DNA of 64,000 nucleotides from Dyella flava (GCF_016904955.1 NZ_JADIKE010000039.1:434001-498000); one strand, 5' to 3'. Counted from the first letter of the stretch, positions 50,966 through 59,914 are shown. Notes: generated from the letters alone by a model not told the origin. Translations and numbers: made by a program.

Positions 50966-52038
50966 GCGTGCTCGATCTTGCAAGACCGGAAATTCGTACC
51001 TTGCAGCCGTATTCGTCGGCGCGCATGGAAGCAGCGGGTGGCCAGATCATGCTCAATGCCAATGAGTCGGCGTGGGCGCCCAATGGCGATGGTGGCCTGG
51101 GTTGCAATCGTTACCCCGATCCGCAACCCGATGCGTTATTGCAAGCACTGGCTGAGTTGTACGGTGTACGACGCGATCAGTTGTTTGTGGGCCGCGGCAG
51201 CGATGAGGCGATCGACCTGCTGGTGCGTGCTTTTTGCCGCGCGGGCGAGGATGCCATCCTGATCCAGCCGCCGACGTTTGGCATGTATGCGGTCAGCGCG
51301 CGCATCCAGAATGCGGCGGTGCTCGAAGTGCCGTTGAGCAGGGATTTCAACCTGGATGTACCGGCTTTGCTTGCCGCGATCACGCCGGCGGTGAAACTGG
51401 TATTCCTTTGCACGCCGAACAATCCAAGCGGTAAATCGATTAGCCGGGAAGACATCGAGCGCGTGGCGCAAGCGCTGGCGGGCAAGGCCGTGCTGGTCGT
51501 CGACGAAGCCTATGTGGAATTTTCCGGCCAGCGGAGTGTGGCGGATCTGATCAATCGCTACGAGCACCTCGCCGTCTTGCGTACGTTGTCCAAAGCCTGG
51601 GCGCTGGCTGGCGCGCGCATTGGCAGTTTGTTGGCAAGTCCCGAGGTGATTGCGCTGATCCGTCGCATCATGCCGCCGTACCCGCTGCCTTTGCCGTGCG
51701 TGGCGGCGGCCATGGCCGAGTTGTCGCCGTCGGGGCGGGCCGAGGCACGTGAAAACATTGCCATCGTGCGCGAACAGCGCGGCATGATGCATACGGCACT
51801 AAGTCAGCTGCCGGGCGTGCGTGAAGTGCTCCTTTCGGACGCCAATTTTCTTGCGGTGCGCTTCGATGATGCCGGAACGGTTTACCGGCAGCTGCTGCAG
51901 GCCGGAATCGTGGTGCGCGACATTCGCCGTTACCCGTTTTTGCAGGACGCTTTACGCATCACCATCGGCACGCCGGAAGAAAATGCACGGGTGCTGGCCG
52001 TGCTGAACGAGACCATGTTGAACAAGGGCTGGGCATGA
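50962..52038 (+). CDS. hisC: Histidinol-phosphate aminotransferase
   Basis: 358 residues. A fold-type I PLP enzyme converting imidazole acetol phosphate to histidinol phosphate. LNANESAWAP, CNRYPDPQPDALLQALAELY, LFVGRGSDEAIDLLVRAFC, FLCTPNNPSGKSISREDIER, VVDEAYVEFSG, and the PLP Lys in LRTLSKAWALAGARIGSLLA are all present. Usual length. It overlaps hisB by 4 bases. Confidence 0.96.
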   Translation: MSVLDLARPEIRTLQPYSSARMEAAGGQIMLNANESAWAPNGDGGLGCNRYPDPQPDALLQALAELYGVRRDQLFVGRGSDEAIDLLVRAFCRAGEDAILIQPPTFGMYAVSARIQNAAVLEVPLSRDFNLDVPALLAAITPAVKLVFLCTPNNPSGKSISREDIERVAQALAGKAVLVVDEAYVEFSGQRSVADLINRYEHLAVLRTLSKAWALAGARIGSLLASPEVIALIRRIMPPYPLPLPCVAAAMAELSPSGRAEARENIAIVREQRGMMHTALSQLPGVREVLLSDANFLAVRFDDAGTVYRQLLQAGIVVRDIRRYPFLQDALRITIGTPEENARVLAVLNETMLNKGWA

Positions 52039-53099
52039 GCCGCAAGATTCTTTTTGTTGACCGCGATGGCTGCCTGATTGACGAGCCGGCCGACGAACAG
52101 ATCGACAGCTACGAAAAGCTCGATCTGCTGCCGGGTGTGATCGCGGCACTGCAACGCATCGTGGGCGCCGGGTACGAGCTCGTGATGGTGACCAACCAGG
52201 ATGGGCTGGGCACCGAGCGCTTCCCGCAGGCTCATTTCGACGGGCCACACGATTTGCTGATGCGCATTCTTGCCTCGCAGGGTATCCGTTTTCGCGACGT
52301 CATGATCGACCGCAGTTTCCCACATGATGGGCTCGACACGCGCAAGCCGGGCATTGGCATGATGCGTCAGTATCTGGCTGACGATGGCTGGACGCGTGCG
52401 GAATCAGCCATGGTGGGTGACCGCGAAACCGATCTGCAGTTTGCCGCCAATATGGGTGTACGCGGTTTCCGTGTGGGGCCGAATGGCCTCTCCTGGGAAA
52501 ATATCGCTCATCAATTGCTTGACCGGCCGCGTATCGCGGAGGTCGTGCGCAACACCAAGGAGACGCGCATCAAGGTGTGCGTGGACCTGGACCGCGTGGC
52601 TGAACCGGTCGCGCATACGGGGCTTGGTTTCTTCGATCACATGCTGGAGCAGATCGGCAAGCATGGTGGTTTTGCGCTGCGGGTCGAATGCGACGGTGAT
52701 ACCAAGGTCGACGAGCATCACACCATTGAAGATTGCGCGCTTGCTTTGGGCCAGGCGTTGCGTCAGGCCTTGGGCGACAAGCGTGGCATTGCCCGCTACG
52801 GTTTTACCTTGCCGATGGATGAGTCGCAGGCGAGCGCGGCGCTGGATCTTTCCGGTCGCCCGTACTTCGTCTTCGATGGCCAGTTTCCGCGTGAGCGGGT
52901 CGGTGATGTGCCGACCGAACTGGTGCCGCATTTTTTCCGCTCGCTGTGCGACACGCTTGGCGCCAACCTGCATCTCGCGGTGAAAGGCGAAAACGCCCAT
53001 CACATGGTCGAGGCCTGCTTCAAGGTGACGGCGCGCGTGCTGCGCCAGGCCATTCGCCGCGAGGGCGATGAACTGCCGAGCACCAAGGGAGCCCTGTAA
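52035..53099 (+). CDS. hisB: Bifunctional histidinol-phosphatase/imidazoleglycerol-phosphate dehydratase
   Basis: 354 residues. The N-terminal HAD phosphatase (Asp9 and Asp11 in FVDRDGCLIDEP; MVTNQDGLGTERFP; VGDRETDLQFAANMG) is fused to the dehydratase (from about 175: HTGLGFFDHMLEQIGKHGGF; DEHHTIEDCALALGQALRQA; GENAHHMVEACFK) with paired Zn- or Mn-binding His motifs. The fusion is typical of enteric and Xanthomonadales his operons. It overlaps hisH by one base. Confidence 0.97.
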   Translation: MSRKILFVDRDGCLIDEPADEQIDSYEKLDLLPGVIAALQRIVGAGYELVMVTNQDGLGTERFPQAHFDGPHDLLMRILASQGIRFRDVMIDRSFPHDGLDTRKPGIGMMRQYLADDGWTRAESAMVGDRETDLQFAANMGVRGFRVGPNGLSWENIAHQLLDRPRIAEVVRNTKETRIKVCVDLDRVAEPVAHTGLGFFDHMLEQIGKHGGFALRVECDGDTKVDEHHTIEDCALALGQALRQALGDKRGIARYGFTLPMDESQASAALDLSGRPYFVFDGQFPRERVGDVPTELVPHFFRSLCDTLGANLHLAVKGENAHHMVEACFKVTARVLRQAIRREGDELPSTKGAL

Positions 53100-53689
53100 T
53101 GAGTGTGGTGCTGGTCGATGCCGGTGGCACCAACATCGGTTCGGTACGCTATGCCTTGCAACGCCTGGGTGTCGAGGCGGCGCTCACCGCGGATGCCGAG
53201 ACGATCCGCGCTGCCGACAAGGTCATCCTGCCTGGTGTCGGGGCCGCGGGACCCGGCATGGCGAGATTGCGCGAGTTGCGGCTGGTCGAGTTGATCCGCT
53301 CGCTGACCCAGCCGGTGCTGGGCGTGTGCCTGGGAATGCAATTGCTTTGCGAGCATTCGGCCGAGGGCGATACCGAATGCCTGGGGGTTATTCCTGCATC
53401 GGTTCGGCGTTTCGAGGAAGCGCCCGGGTTGTGCGTGCCGCATATGGGCTGGAATCGTCTTTCGCCCATCGCAGCGCATCCCTTGCTGAAAAATCTGCAG
53501 GAGGGTGATTGGGCTTATTTCGTGCACAGCTATGCGGTACCGACGGGCGATTACACCTTGGCCAGCAGTCAATACGGTGATGTGTTTTCCGCGGTGATTG
53601 CCAGAGGCAATTTCCACGGTATGCAGTTTCACCCGGAGCGTTCGGCCGGCGTGGGCGCCCGGCTGCTGAAGAATTTCCTTGAGTTATGA
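53099..53689 (+). CDS. hisH: Imidazole glycerol phosphate synthase glutaminase subunit
   Basis: 196 residues. It supplies ammonia to HisF. A class I glutamine amidotransferase with the nucleophile Cys77 in GVCLGMQLL and the His178/Glu180 pair in MQFHPERS. VLVDAGGTNIGSVRYALQRL opens the protein. It is followed 4 bases later by hisA. Confidence 0.96.
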   Translation: MSVVLVDAGGTNIGSVRYALQRLGVEAALTADAETIRAADKVILPGVGAAGPGMARLRELRLVELIRSLTQPVLGVCLGMQLLCEHSAEGDTECLGVIPASVRRFEEAPGLCVPHMGWNRLSPIAAHPLLKNLQEGDWAYFVHSYAVPTGDYTLASSQYGDVFSAVIARGNFHGMQFHPERSAGVGARLLKNFLEL

Positions 53690-53693
53690 CGGC

Positions 53694-54422
53694 ATGAAGA
53701 TTGAAGTGATACCGGCGATCGATCTGCGCGGTGGCCAGGTGGTCCGCCTCAAGCAGGGCGATTACGCGCAGGAAACCCGTTACGCCAGCGATCCGACGGC
53801 GTTGGCTGCGCGCTATGCGGACGCCGGCGCACGCTGGTTGCATGTGGTCGATCTTGACGGAGCACGGGCAGGTGATCTGACCAATCTCGCAGTGATTGAA
53901 ACCTTGGCCAAGGCCGGCATGCAGGTGCAGGCAGGTGGCGGTGTACGCACCGAAGACGACGTGCGCCGCTTGTTCAGCGCGGGAGTGACGCGTGTCGTGG
54001 TGGGCAGTGTGGCGATTCGCGATCCGGAGCAGGTGGCTGGCTGGGTGAGCCGGTATGGCGCTGAGCATTTCACCATCGCGCTGGACACGCGTCGTCATGG
54101 CGAACGCTGGACCTTGCCCAGCGCGGGCTGGATCGAAGAGGAAGCGCGCACGCTGGATGAACTTGCGCCCTGGTATGCGGCGCAGGGCGCGCGTCACTTG
54201 CTGTGCACGGATATTGAGCGGGACGGCATGCTCGCCGGTTTCAATCTTGAACTGTATCGGCACCTGGCGCGCACTGTGCCGCAATTAACGGTGCAGGCAT
54301 CCGGTGGTGTGCGTTCGCTGGAGGATATCCGGGCTGCCGGCGAAGCCGGCGCAGGTGGCGTGATCCTTGGCCGTGCCTTGCTGGAAGGTCGCTTTACGCT
54401 GGAGGAGGCGCTGGCATGCTGA
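53694..54422 (+). CDS. hisA: Phosphoribosylformimino-AICAR ribotide isomerase
   Basis: 242 residues from the ATG at 53694; a TTG at 53679 would lie inside hisH. A TIM barrel with IPAIDLRGGQVVRLKQGDY (catalytic Asp), VQAGGGVRTEDDVRRLFSAG, and a second Asp in LLCTDIERDGMLAGFNLEL, QASGGVRSLEDI. It opens the ring of the ProFAR intermediate. It overlaps hisF by 7 bases. Confidence 0.96.
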   Translation: MKIEVIPAIDLRGGQVVRLKQGDYAQETRYASDPTALAARYADAGARWLHVVDLDGARAGDLTNLAVIETLAKAGMQVQAGGGVRTEDDVRRLFSAGVTRVVVGSVAIRDPEQVAGWVSRYGAEHFTIALDTRRHGERWTLPSAGWIEEEARTLDELAPWYAAQGARHLLCTDIERDGMLAGFNLELYRHLARTVPQLTVQASGGVRSLEDIRAAGEAGAGGVILGRALLEGRFTLEEALAC

Positions 54423-55207
54423 GTCGCCGCATCATTCCTTGCCTGGACGTGCGCGAGGGCAAAGTCGTCAAAGGTGTACGCTTTCGCGATCACATAGTGA
54501 TGGGCGAAATCGTCGACCTGGCATTGCGCTATCGCGATGAAGGCGCTGATGAATTGGTGTTTTACGACATTACCGCCAGCCCGGAAGGGCGCAGCGTGGA
54601 CCGCAGCTGGGTCGAACGGGTGGCGCGGGTGATTGATATTCCGTTTTGCGTTGCGGGCGGCATTCGTTCGGTCGATGAGGCGCGCGCGGTTTTGCATGCG
54701 GGCGCCGACAAGATTTCGGTGAATTCTCCCGCACTGGAGCGCCCGGAACTGGTGGATGAACTGGCGGCTGCGTTCGGCGTGCAGTGTGTGGTGGTCGGCA
54801 TCGATTCGATGCGCGATGCCGATGGTGAATGGCGGGTGCGCCAATACACGGGGGATCCGTCGAAAACGCGTTCACTGTCGCGACGCACGACGGACTGGAT
54901 GATCGAGGTGCAGAGCCGCGGCGCCGGTGAAATCGTGCTCAATTGCATGGATAGCGATGGTGTGCGCAAAGGCTATGATCTTGCGCAGCTGATGGTGGCA
55001 CGTACCGTGTGTACCGTGCCGTTGGTCGCTTCGGGTGGGGCGGGTGCCATGGAGCATTTCCGCGACGCTTTCACCCAGGCGCGTGTCGATGGCGCGTTGG
55101 CGGCCAGCGTTTTTCATAGCGGTGCCATCGCCGTGCCGGATCTCAAGCGTTACCTGCAGCAGCAGGGTGTCGTGGTTCGCTTGCAGGAGACTTCCCGCGA
55201 TGAATAG
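54416..55207 (+). CDS. hisF: Imidazole glycerol phosphate synthase cyclase subunit
   Basis: 263 residues. A TIM barrel that closes the imidazole ring with ammonia from HisH, releasing AICAR. RRIIPCLDVREGKVVKGVRF (catalytic Asp), LVFYDITASPEGR, CVAGGIRSVDEARAVLHAGA, GEIVLNCMDSDGVRKGYDLA (second Asp) and LVASGGAGAMEHF. It overlaps hisIE by 8 bases. Confidence 0.96.
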   Translation: MLSRRIIPCLDVREGKVVKGVRFRDHIVMGEIVDLALRYRDEGADELVFYDITASPEGRSVDRSWVERVARVIDIPFCVAGGIRSVDEARAVLHAGADKISVNSPALERPELVDELAAAFGVQCVVVGIDSMRDADGEWRVRQYTGDPSKTRSLSRRTTDWMIEVQSRGAGEIVLNCMDSDGVRKGYDLAQLMVARTVCTVPLVASGGAGAMEHFRDAFTQARVDGALAASVFHSGAIAVPDLKRYLQQQGVVVRLQETSRDE

Positions 55208-55832
55208 TGCAACGACGGATGTGAGCCGTATCGATCTCGGGCGGCTCGACTGGCCCAAGTCCGGAGGCTTGCTGCCGGCGATCGTGCAGCATTGGCTGAC
55301 CGGCGAGGTGCTGATGCTGGGCTATATGAATGCCGAAGCGCTGGCGCAGACGCAGGCAATCGGCAAGGTCACGTTCTACAGCCGCAGCAAGCAGCGTCTG
55401 TGGATGAAGGGCGAGAGCTCCGGCCACGTGTTGGATGTTAAATCGATCCGCGTCGATTGCGATGCCGATACCTTGCTGGTGCTCGCTGAACCGCATGGGC
55501 CGACCTGTCATCTGGGCACGACCAGTTGTTTCGGCGACGAGGTCAAACCGCCATTGAGTTTTTTGGCCGAACTCGATGCCTTGGTGGAAAAGCGCAAGGC
55601 GTTGTTGCCTGAAGGCAGCTATACCACGCGCCTGTTCAAGGATGGCACGCGGCGGATTGCGCAGAAGGTCGGTGAGGAAGGGGTCGAGACTGCGCTGGCG
55701 GCGGTGGCGCAAGGCGCGGACGAGTTACTTGGCGAGGCGGCGGACTTGATCTTTCATCTCACCGTGTTGCTGCGCGCGCGAGGGTATGGGCTGGCGGATG
55801 TGACGCGCGTACTTGTTGAGCGGCACGCCTGA
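55200..55832 (+). CDS. hisI: Bifunctional phosphoribosyl-AMP cyclohydrolase/phosphoribosyl-ATP pyrophosphatase
   Basis: 210 residues from the ATG at 55200. The N-terminal cyclohydrolase (GEVLMLGYMNAEALAQTQAI; FYSRSKQRLWMKGESSGHVL; CDADTLLVLAEPHGPTCHLG with Zn-binding Cys) is fused to the pyrophosphatase (KRKALLPEGSYTTRLFKDGT; AQKVGEEGVETALAAVAQGA; EAADLIFHLTVLL). It performs steps 2 and 3 and is the last gene of the operon, followed by a strong terminator. Also called hisIE. Confidence 0.96.
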   Translation: MNSATTDVSRIDLGRLDWPKSGGLLPAIVQHWLTGEVLMLGYMNAEALAQTQAIGKVTFYSRSKQRLWMKGESSGHVLDVKSIRVDCDADTLLVLAEPHGPTCHLGTTSCFGDEVKPPLSFLAELDALVEKRKALLPEGSYTTRLFKDGTRRIAQKVGEEGVETALAAVAQGADELLGEAADLIFHLTVLLRARGYGLADVTRVLVERHA

Positions 55833-55844
55833 GCCGATATCGCT

Positions 55845-55885
55845 GGCTTAGCCCCGGATCAAGTCCGGGGCAACCAAGCCTTTTT
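55845..55885 (+). terminator. Terminator of the histidine operon
   Basis: GCCCCGGA (55851-55858) pairs with TCCGGGGC (55864-55871), extended by GGCTT (55845-55849) with AAGCC (55876-55880), then TTTTT. Confidence 0.85.
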
Positions 55886-56903
55886 ACTGTGCGGTCGCCG
55901 GCGCGCTATTGGTTGACGGCGGTGGTGGCGTAAATGGCACCGCCGAGCCCGGCGTGACTTCCTTGCGCCACGCTGCAAGCTGCTGCGCAATGCCTGTGCC
56001 GACATCGATCTGCGGCTCGGATGGCGTCAGCTTCTGGTCCTTCTCCCAGCCTGCGATGTCATTCTTGGCCAGCTGAAAGGCACCGACGAAGTCATCGGTC
56101 TTGTTCAACCCATCGACCAGCCAGGCCTTGCCGAAATAGGTAATGTTGGAATCACTGCCGCAGCCGAACGAGCTGCGGTCGGTGCGCGCGGCGGTCAACA
56201 CCAGGGTGCCGGGACCGCGCAGATCCGGCACGAAACCGCCGGAGTAGCAGGCATTGACCACCACCACTTTCCACTTGAACGGGCGCTTCTTCAAAATGCC
56301 GGCAAGGTCGGGTGCGCCGATCTGGTCCAGTGGCAGCGGATCCATGTCGACCAGCAGGTTGTGGTCTTCGTCGCCGTGCGAAGTCATGTAGAGCACCAGG
56401 ATGTCTTCATCCGGTTTCATGATGCCGGCGAGCTGATTCAAGGTGTCTTCGAGATTGCTCCAGTTGGCCAGCGGATGCGATTGCAGAGTGCCGGGATTGT
56501 TTTCCAGCACGATGGCGTGCGCGGTGGGGCCGAAGCGTTTGGTGAACAGTTGTGCCGCGTATTCGGCTTCGTTGCGGAACACGTCTTCGCTGCCGTCGCC
56601 GGCAAAGGTCAGCAGATAGAGATTGGTCTTGTCCGGCACGCGGGGTGTCAGCTGTGCGAGTGCCTGATGGACCATGCCTGGCTGGGCGTAGATGACCTGC
56701 TCTGGCGAAGGCGCCTGGCTGGGCCAGTTGTCGCTGTCGTCGTTGTCGTCCGAGTCGGTGCTGCTCGCATTGGCAGGTGCGGCAGTGCTGCTGGATGCGA
56801 CGGCGGGTGCCGGGTGGACCGGAGCGGCCGGATGCCGCGTGATCAGCAGCATCAGCAAAACGCCAGCGGCGAAGGCGAGCAAAGCGGTCAATACGGTGCG
56901 CAT
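55884..56903 (-). CDS. C13 family (legumain-like) cysteine peptidase, exported
   Basis: 339 residues. An N-terminal anchor (ALLAFAAGVLLMLLITRHP) and an acidic Asp-rich linker are followed by the C13 domain: LYMTSHGDEDHNLLVDMDPL (catalytic His in SHG) and KVVVVNACYSGGFVPDLRGP (catalytic Cys in NACYSGG), on the caspase-like fold. Substrates usually have Asn or Asp at the cut site, but the bacterial role is unknown. It starts 9 bases after mtnC on the same strand, so it may share its transcript. Confidence 0.88.
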   Translation of the reverse strand: MRTVLTALLAFAAGVLLMLLITRHPAAPVHPAPAVASSSTAAPANASSTDSDDNDDSDNWPSQAPSPEQVIYAQPGMVHQALAQLTPRVPDKTNLYLLTFAGDGSEDVFRNEAEYAAQLFTKRFGPTAHAIVLENNPGTLQSHPLANWSNLEDTLNQLAGIMKPDEDILVLYMTSHGDEDHNLLVDMDPLPLDQIGAPDLAGILKKRPFKWKVVVVNACYSGGFVPDLRGPGTLVLTAARTDRSSFGCGSDSNITYFGKAWLVDGLNKTDDFVGAFQLAKNDIAGWEKDQKLTPSEPQIDVGTGIAQQLAAWRKEVTPGSAVPFTPPPPSTNSAPATAQ

Positions 56904-56912
56904 GCGTGCGGC

Positions 56913-57599
56913 TCAGGGCTGGATGGCGTCGAAACTGGTGTAAGCGGGATGGCGGGGCTGGGCAGGGACCTCCAGCGGCGGACGCAGGAGCCAGCCGGTT
57001 TGCAGTCCTGCCGAGCGGGCGGCATCCAGCTCTTCGGCGATGTCGGACAGGAACAGCACGTGTTCCGGCCGCTCGCCGATGGCCTCGACGATGCGCCGAT
57101 AGGACTCTGCCTCGCGCTTGGGGCCGGTCTCGGTATCGAAGTAGCCGGCAAATACGGGGGTCAGGTCACCGGCTTCGCTGTAGCGGAAGAACAGCTTCTG
57201 CGCGGGCACCGAGCCGGAGGAATACACGTAAAGGTGCAGCCCATCGCCGCGCCAGGCGTGCAGGCGCGCGGCCACTTCGGGGTACATGTGGGCGCGGTAT
57301 TCGCCTTCCTCGTAACCGTCTTTCCAGATCATGCCTTGCAGCGCTTTGAGCGCCGTGGACTTGCGGTCCTCATCGATCCAGCGCAACAGTAGCTCGATGA
57401 CTTCCTGGCGGCTGGCTTCGATCAGGTCGGCTTCCTTGGCGGCTTCGTGCAGCCAGTGCTGCACTTCGGGCTTGTCCGCATGGGTTTCCACATAGGCGGG
57501 CAAACGCTTGCGCGCATAGGGAAACAATACGTCCTTGACGAAGCTGATCGAGCTGGTGGTTCCTTCGATGTCGGTGACGATGGCGCGGATAGAGGTCAT
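56913..57599 (-). CDS. mtnC: Enolase-phosphatase E1 (methionine salvage)
   Basis: 228 residues. A HAD enzyme that enolises and dephosphorylates 2,3-diketo-5-methylthiopentyl-1-phosphate to acireductone. AIVTDIEGTTSSISFVKDVL (nucleophile Asp), VYSSGSVPAQKLFFRYSEAG and VLFLSDIAEELDAARSAGLQ are the family motifs. It works with MtnD and MtnB, encoded upstream on the same strand after a 246-base repeat-bearing gap. Confidence 0.96.
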   Translation of the reverse strand: MTSIRAIVTDIEGTTSSISFVKDVLFPYARKRLPAYVETHADKPEVQHWLHEAAKEADLIEASRQEVIELLLRWIDEDRKSTALKALQGMIWKDGYEEGEYRAHMYPEVAARLHAWRGDGLHLYVYSSGSVPAQKLFFRYSEAGDLTPVFAGYFDTETGPKREAESYRRIVEAIGERPEHVLFLSDIAEELDAARSAGLQTGWLLRPPLEVPAQPRHPAYTSFDAIQP

Positions 57600-57689
57600 G
57601 GGGGCATCGGGGGAAGGGGGCCCTAAAGCTTAGCGTGGGCGTGCCTAGCTGCAAGCGACCCGCATCGCGATTCCATTCAGCTGCGACCC

Positions 57690-57830
57690 AGTGCCTCTCC
57701 CCGCCGTGTGAAGGCGGGGCGAGGGACGCGTGTGGTTATACCTCCCGCCCCGTATGAAAGCCTGAAGGCGGCGAGTTCGTCGGGAGGATGGCTGGGGCGA
57801 GGTTGGCCCCTCACCCCATTTACCCCGACG
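57690..57830. repeat. CTCTCCCC-type repeat between mtnC and mtnD
   Basis: TGCCTCTCCCCGCC, AAGGCGGGGCGAGGGACG and a GTTGGCCCCTCACCCCAT stretch belong to the same interspersed family as at 42685. The gap 57600-57845 holds no gene; the shape may terminate or attenuate between mtnD and mtnC. Confidence 0.5.
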
Positions 57831-57845
57831 GGAAGCTGGGGGCTC

Positions 57846-58406
57846 TTATGCGGCTGTCGCCAGCGGCTGCATGCGGGGGAAATTCAGGGCGATGTCGGAG
57901 CCGGTGAAGTTGGCCACCCAGCCTTCCTTGTTGGTGAACAGGCGGATGGCCACGAAGTAGGGCGCCTCGCTCATGTCGAACCAGTGGCGGGTGCCATCGG
58001 GCACGCCGATCAGGTCGCCCTGCTCGCACAGAACGTCGTAGATCCTGTCTCCGATGTGCAGGGTGAACTGGCCGGCGCCGGCCACAAAGAAGCGTACCTC
58101 GTCCTCGCTGTGGGTGTGTTCGCTGAGGAATTTCTGGCGCAGGGCGGCGCGGTCCGGGTGGTCCGGCGTGAGGCTGATCACGTCGACCGACTGGTAGCCT
58201 TCTTCGCGCATCAGGCGGTCAATGTCGCCACGGTAGGCGGCAATCACCTCATCCTGGCTGGCGCCGGGTTCGACCGGCTGGCTGGCCGCCCATTGCTCGA
58301 AGCGCACCCCGACCTTGGCCAGTTCGCGGGCGATGGCGGCGTGATCCTCGTGCACCGAGGGCAGGGCTTGCGGTTGTTCCGCTTCAAAGATGCGTAGGCG
58401 GCTCAT
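57846..58406 (-). CDS. mtnD: Acireductone dioxygenase
   Basis: 186 residues of cupin fold. It converts acireductone and O2 to the 2-oxo acid of methionine and formate (Fe form). The metal ligands sit in EHTHSEDEVRFFVAGAGQFT (His, His, Glu), and the last His in GTRHWFDMSEAPYFVAIRLF. Usual length. It overlaps mtnB by 4 bases, with mtnB first in transcription. Confidence 0.96.
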   Translation of the reverse strand: MSRLRIFEAEQPQALPSVHEDHAAIARELAKVGVRFEQWAASQPVEPGASQDEVIAAYRGDIDRLMREEGYQSVDVISLTPDHPDRAALRQKFLSEHTHSEDEVRFFVAGAGQFTLHIGDRIYDVLCEQGDLIGVPDGTRHWFDMSEAPYFVAIRLFTNKEGWVANFTGSDIALNFPRMQPLATAA

Positions 58407-59050
58407 GCGTTCAATCTCCTCAAATCGAGTTCGCAGCCAAGCAGGAATTCCAGCGCTTCAAGATGGCGGCGCGCTTCGGCCATGTCACGTCCCCAGGTAT
58501 AGATGCCGTGACCGTTGATCAAGTAGGCGTCGAGGGGTTTGCCGGCATCGATCCAGGCTTCGACCTGGGCGACCAGCTCAGGCATGTGCTGGGTGTTGGG
58601 GAAGACGGGGATATCGAGCGCGCTTTCATGCGTGGTGTGGCCGCGGATGGCTTTTTGCAGTTCCCAGCCTTCCAGCTTGATCACGCCGTCTTTGGCAAAC
58701 AGGCGCGATGCGACGCTCTGCGTGCGGGAGTGTGTGTGCAATACGACATTGACATCCGGCCAGCGGCGATACACCTGCGTGTGCAGTTCGGTTTCCGCGC
58801 TTGGGCGCGACTGAGTCCCGACAGCCTTGCCTTGCATGTTCACCAGCATGATGTCGTCGCGACCGAGCTTGCCTTTGTCACGTCCGGAGATGGTGATGGC
58901 AGCGTGTTCAGCATCCACTCGCATGGAGAAATTGCTGCTTGTAGCTGGCGTCCAGCCATGCAGGGCAAGTTCGCGCGCAGCATCGGCAATGGCGTCGGCG
59001 CGCTCGTTGAACAGCGCGGCGGAAATGGTGGCAGGCAGTTCTTGGCTCAT
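58403..59050 (-). CDS. mtnB: Methylthioribulose-1-phosphate dehydratase
   Basis: 215 residues from the ATG at 59050; earlier in-frame starts run into an intergenic repeat. A class II aldolase-type fold with Zn: ALHGWTPATSSNFSMRVDAE, AITISGRDKGKLGRDDIMLV, DVNVVLHTHSRTQSVASRL (Zn-binding His pair), and AYLINGHGIYTWGRDMAEAR. It dehydrates methylthioribulose-1-phosphate. First gene of the mtnB-mtnD unit. Confidence 0.95.
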   Translation of the reverse strand: MSQELPATISAALFNERADAIADAARELALHGWTPATSSNFSMRVDAEHAAITISGRDKGKLGRDDIMLVNMQGKAVGTQSRPSAETELHTQVYRRWPDVNVVLHTHSRTQSVASRLFAKDGVIKLEGWELQKAIRGHTTHESALDIPVFPNTQHMPELVAQVEAWIDAGKPLDAYLINGHGIYTWGRDMAEARRHLEALEFLLGCELDLRRLNA

Positions 59051-59201
59051 GGCAAATGGACGTCCAAACGAAGCGTGACTATAGCATGGGAGTTGGGGAT
59101 GCTCTGAATCATCTGCGCAAGTGTCACCGGCTTTGGGCGGCGAGGAAGGATTGGAGATAAGCAGGGCCGGCCCCGACGAATCGAATTTCAAATGCTGGGG
59201 T

Positions 59202-59343
59202 GATGTCCAGAAGGTTTGCAGGCTGCGTCGCGCGGCTTGATCGCGGAGAGGGCACATAGACGTGCGTGGCTCTGGGGAGCGAGGAAAAGGCGCCCGGCCT
59301 TCCCCGCGCTGCGCAACACAACCCTGCAAACCTTCTGGACATC
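59202..59343. repeat. Large inverted repeat with perfect 21-bp arms
   Basis: GATGTCCAGAAGGTTTGCAG (from 59202) and CTGCAAACCTTCTGGACATC (ending 59343) flank about 100 bases. The interior holds GAGCGAGGAAAAGGCGCCC, reminiscent of the CTCTCCCC repeat. It lies between the divergent mtnB and HiPIP genes; the stretch 59051-59485 has no other gene. Confidence 0.8.
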
Positions 59344-59485
59344 ATGCCACCTACGCAGCATGAATCAGGCATCCCAAAGGCCAAATGCGAGTTATTCGCG
59401 AAAGGGCTCTGGTGCGTCTCATGGGGGTACGATGCAGACCGATTCGTCGCGTTCCTGCGGCGTGCACATCGTGATGAGGATGGTT

Positions 59486-59818
59486 ATGTCGGGACATAAA
59501 GATATCGAGTCGCGTCGTCGCTTTCTGAAGCTGGTTACGGGTACGGCTGCGGCGGCAGTAGTCGTCGGCAGCTTGCCGCGCATGGCGCGTGCGGACGACC
59601 TGCCGCATTTGTCGGAGGCCGATCCCACTGCCAAGGCACTGGGTTACGTCGAAGACGCCTCGGCCACCAAGGATCCGAAGCACAAGGCTGGCGACGCGTG
59701 TTCCAACTGCCAATTCTATTCGGGTGGTGCAACCGGTTTTGGTCCATGCCAATTGTTCCCGGGCAAGGCAGTGAGCGCGAAGGGTTGGTGCATTTCGCAT
59801 ACGCCAAAGAAAGCTTGA
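59486..59818 (+). CDS. High-potential iron-sulfur protein (HiPIP)
   Basis: 110 residues. The ATG at 59486 has GAGG 7 bases upstream. A Tat signal (ESRRRFLKLVTGTAAAAVVV) sends the folded protein to the periplasm. The mature part carries four Cys for one [4Fe-4S] cluster in CSNCQFY, FGPCQLF and GWCISH, the HiPIP pattern. HiPIPs shuttle electrons to reaction centres or terminal oxidases; in Xanthomonadales the likely partner is an oxidase. Confidence 0.93.
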   Translation: MSGHKDIESRRRFLKLVTGTAAAAVVVGSLPRMARADDLPHLSEADPTAKALGYVEDASATKDPKHKAGDACSNCQFYSGGATGFGPCQLFPGKAVSAKGWCISHTPKKA

Positions 59819-59843
59819 CGCCTTCATCGTCATACATGCCTAC

Positions 59844-59870
59844 AAAGGCCGGCCTTGGGTCGGCCTTTTT
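59844..59870 (+). terminator. Terminator of the HiPIP gene
   Basis: AAAGGCCG (59844-59851) with CGGCCTTT (59861-59868), then T. Confidence 0.85.
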
Positions 59871-59884
59871 GTTGTCGTGTCGAA

Positions 59885-59914
59885 TAAAAAAACGCCTGCA
59901 CTGGGCAGGCGTTT
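59885..59914 (-). terminator. Minus-strand terminator
   Basis: Read on the minus strand: AAACGCCTGC, a 5-base loop, GCAGGCGTTT and seven T. It lies 320 bases past the stop of the APC permease gene, so it ends either a long 3' leader or a small RNA. Confidence 0.8.
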
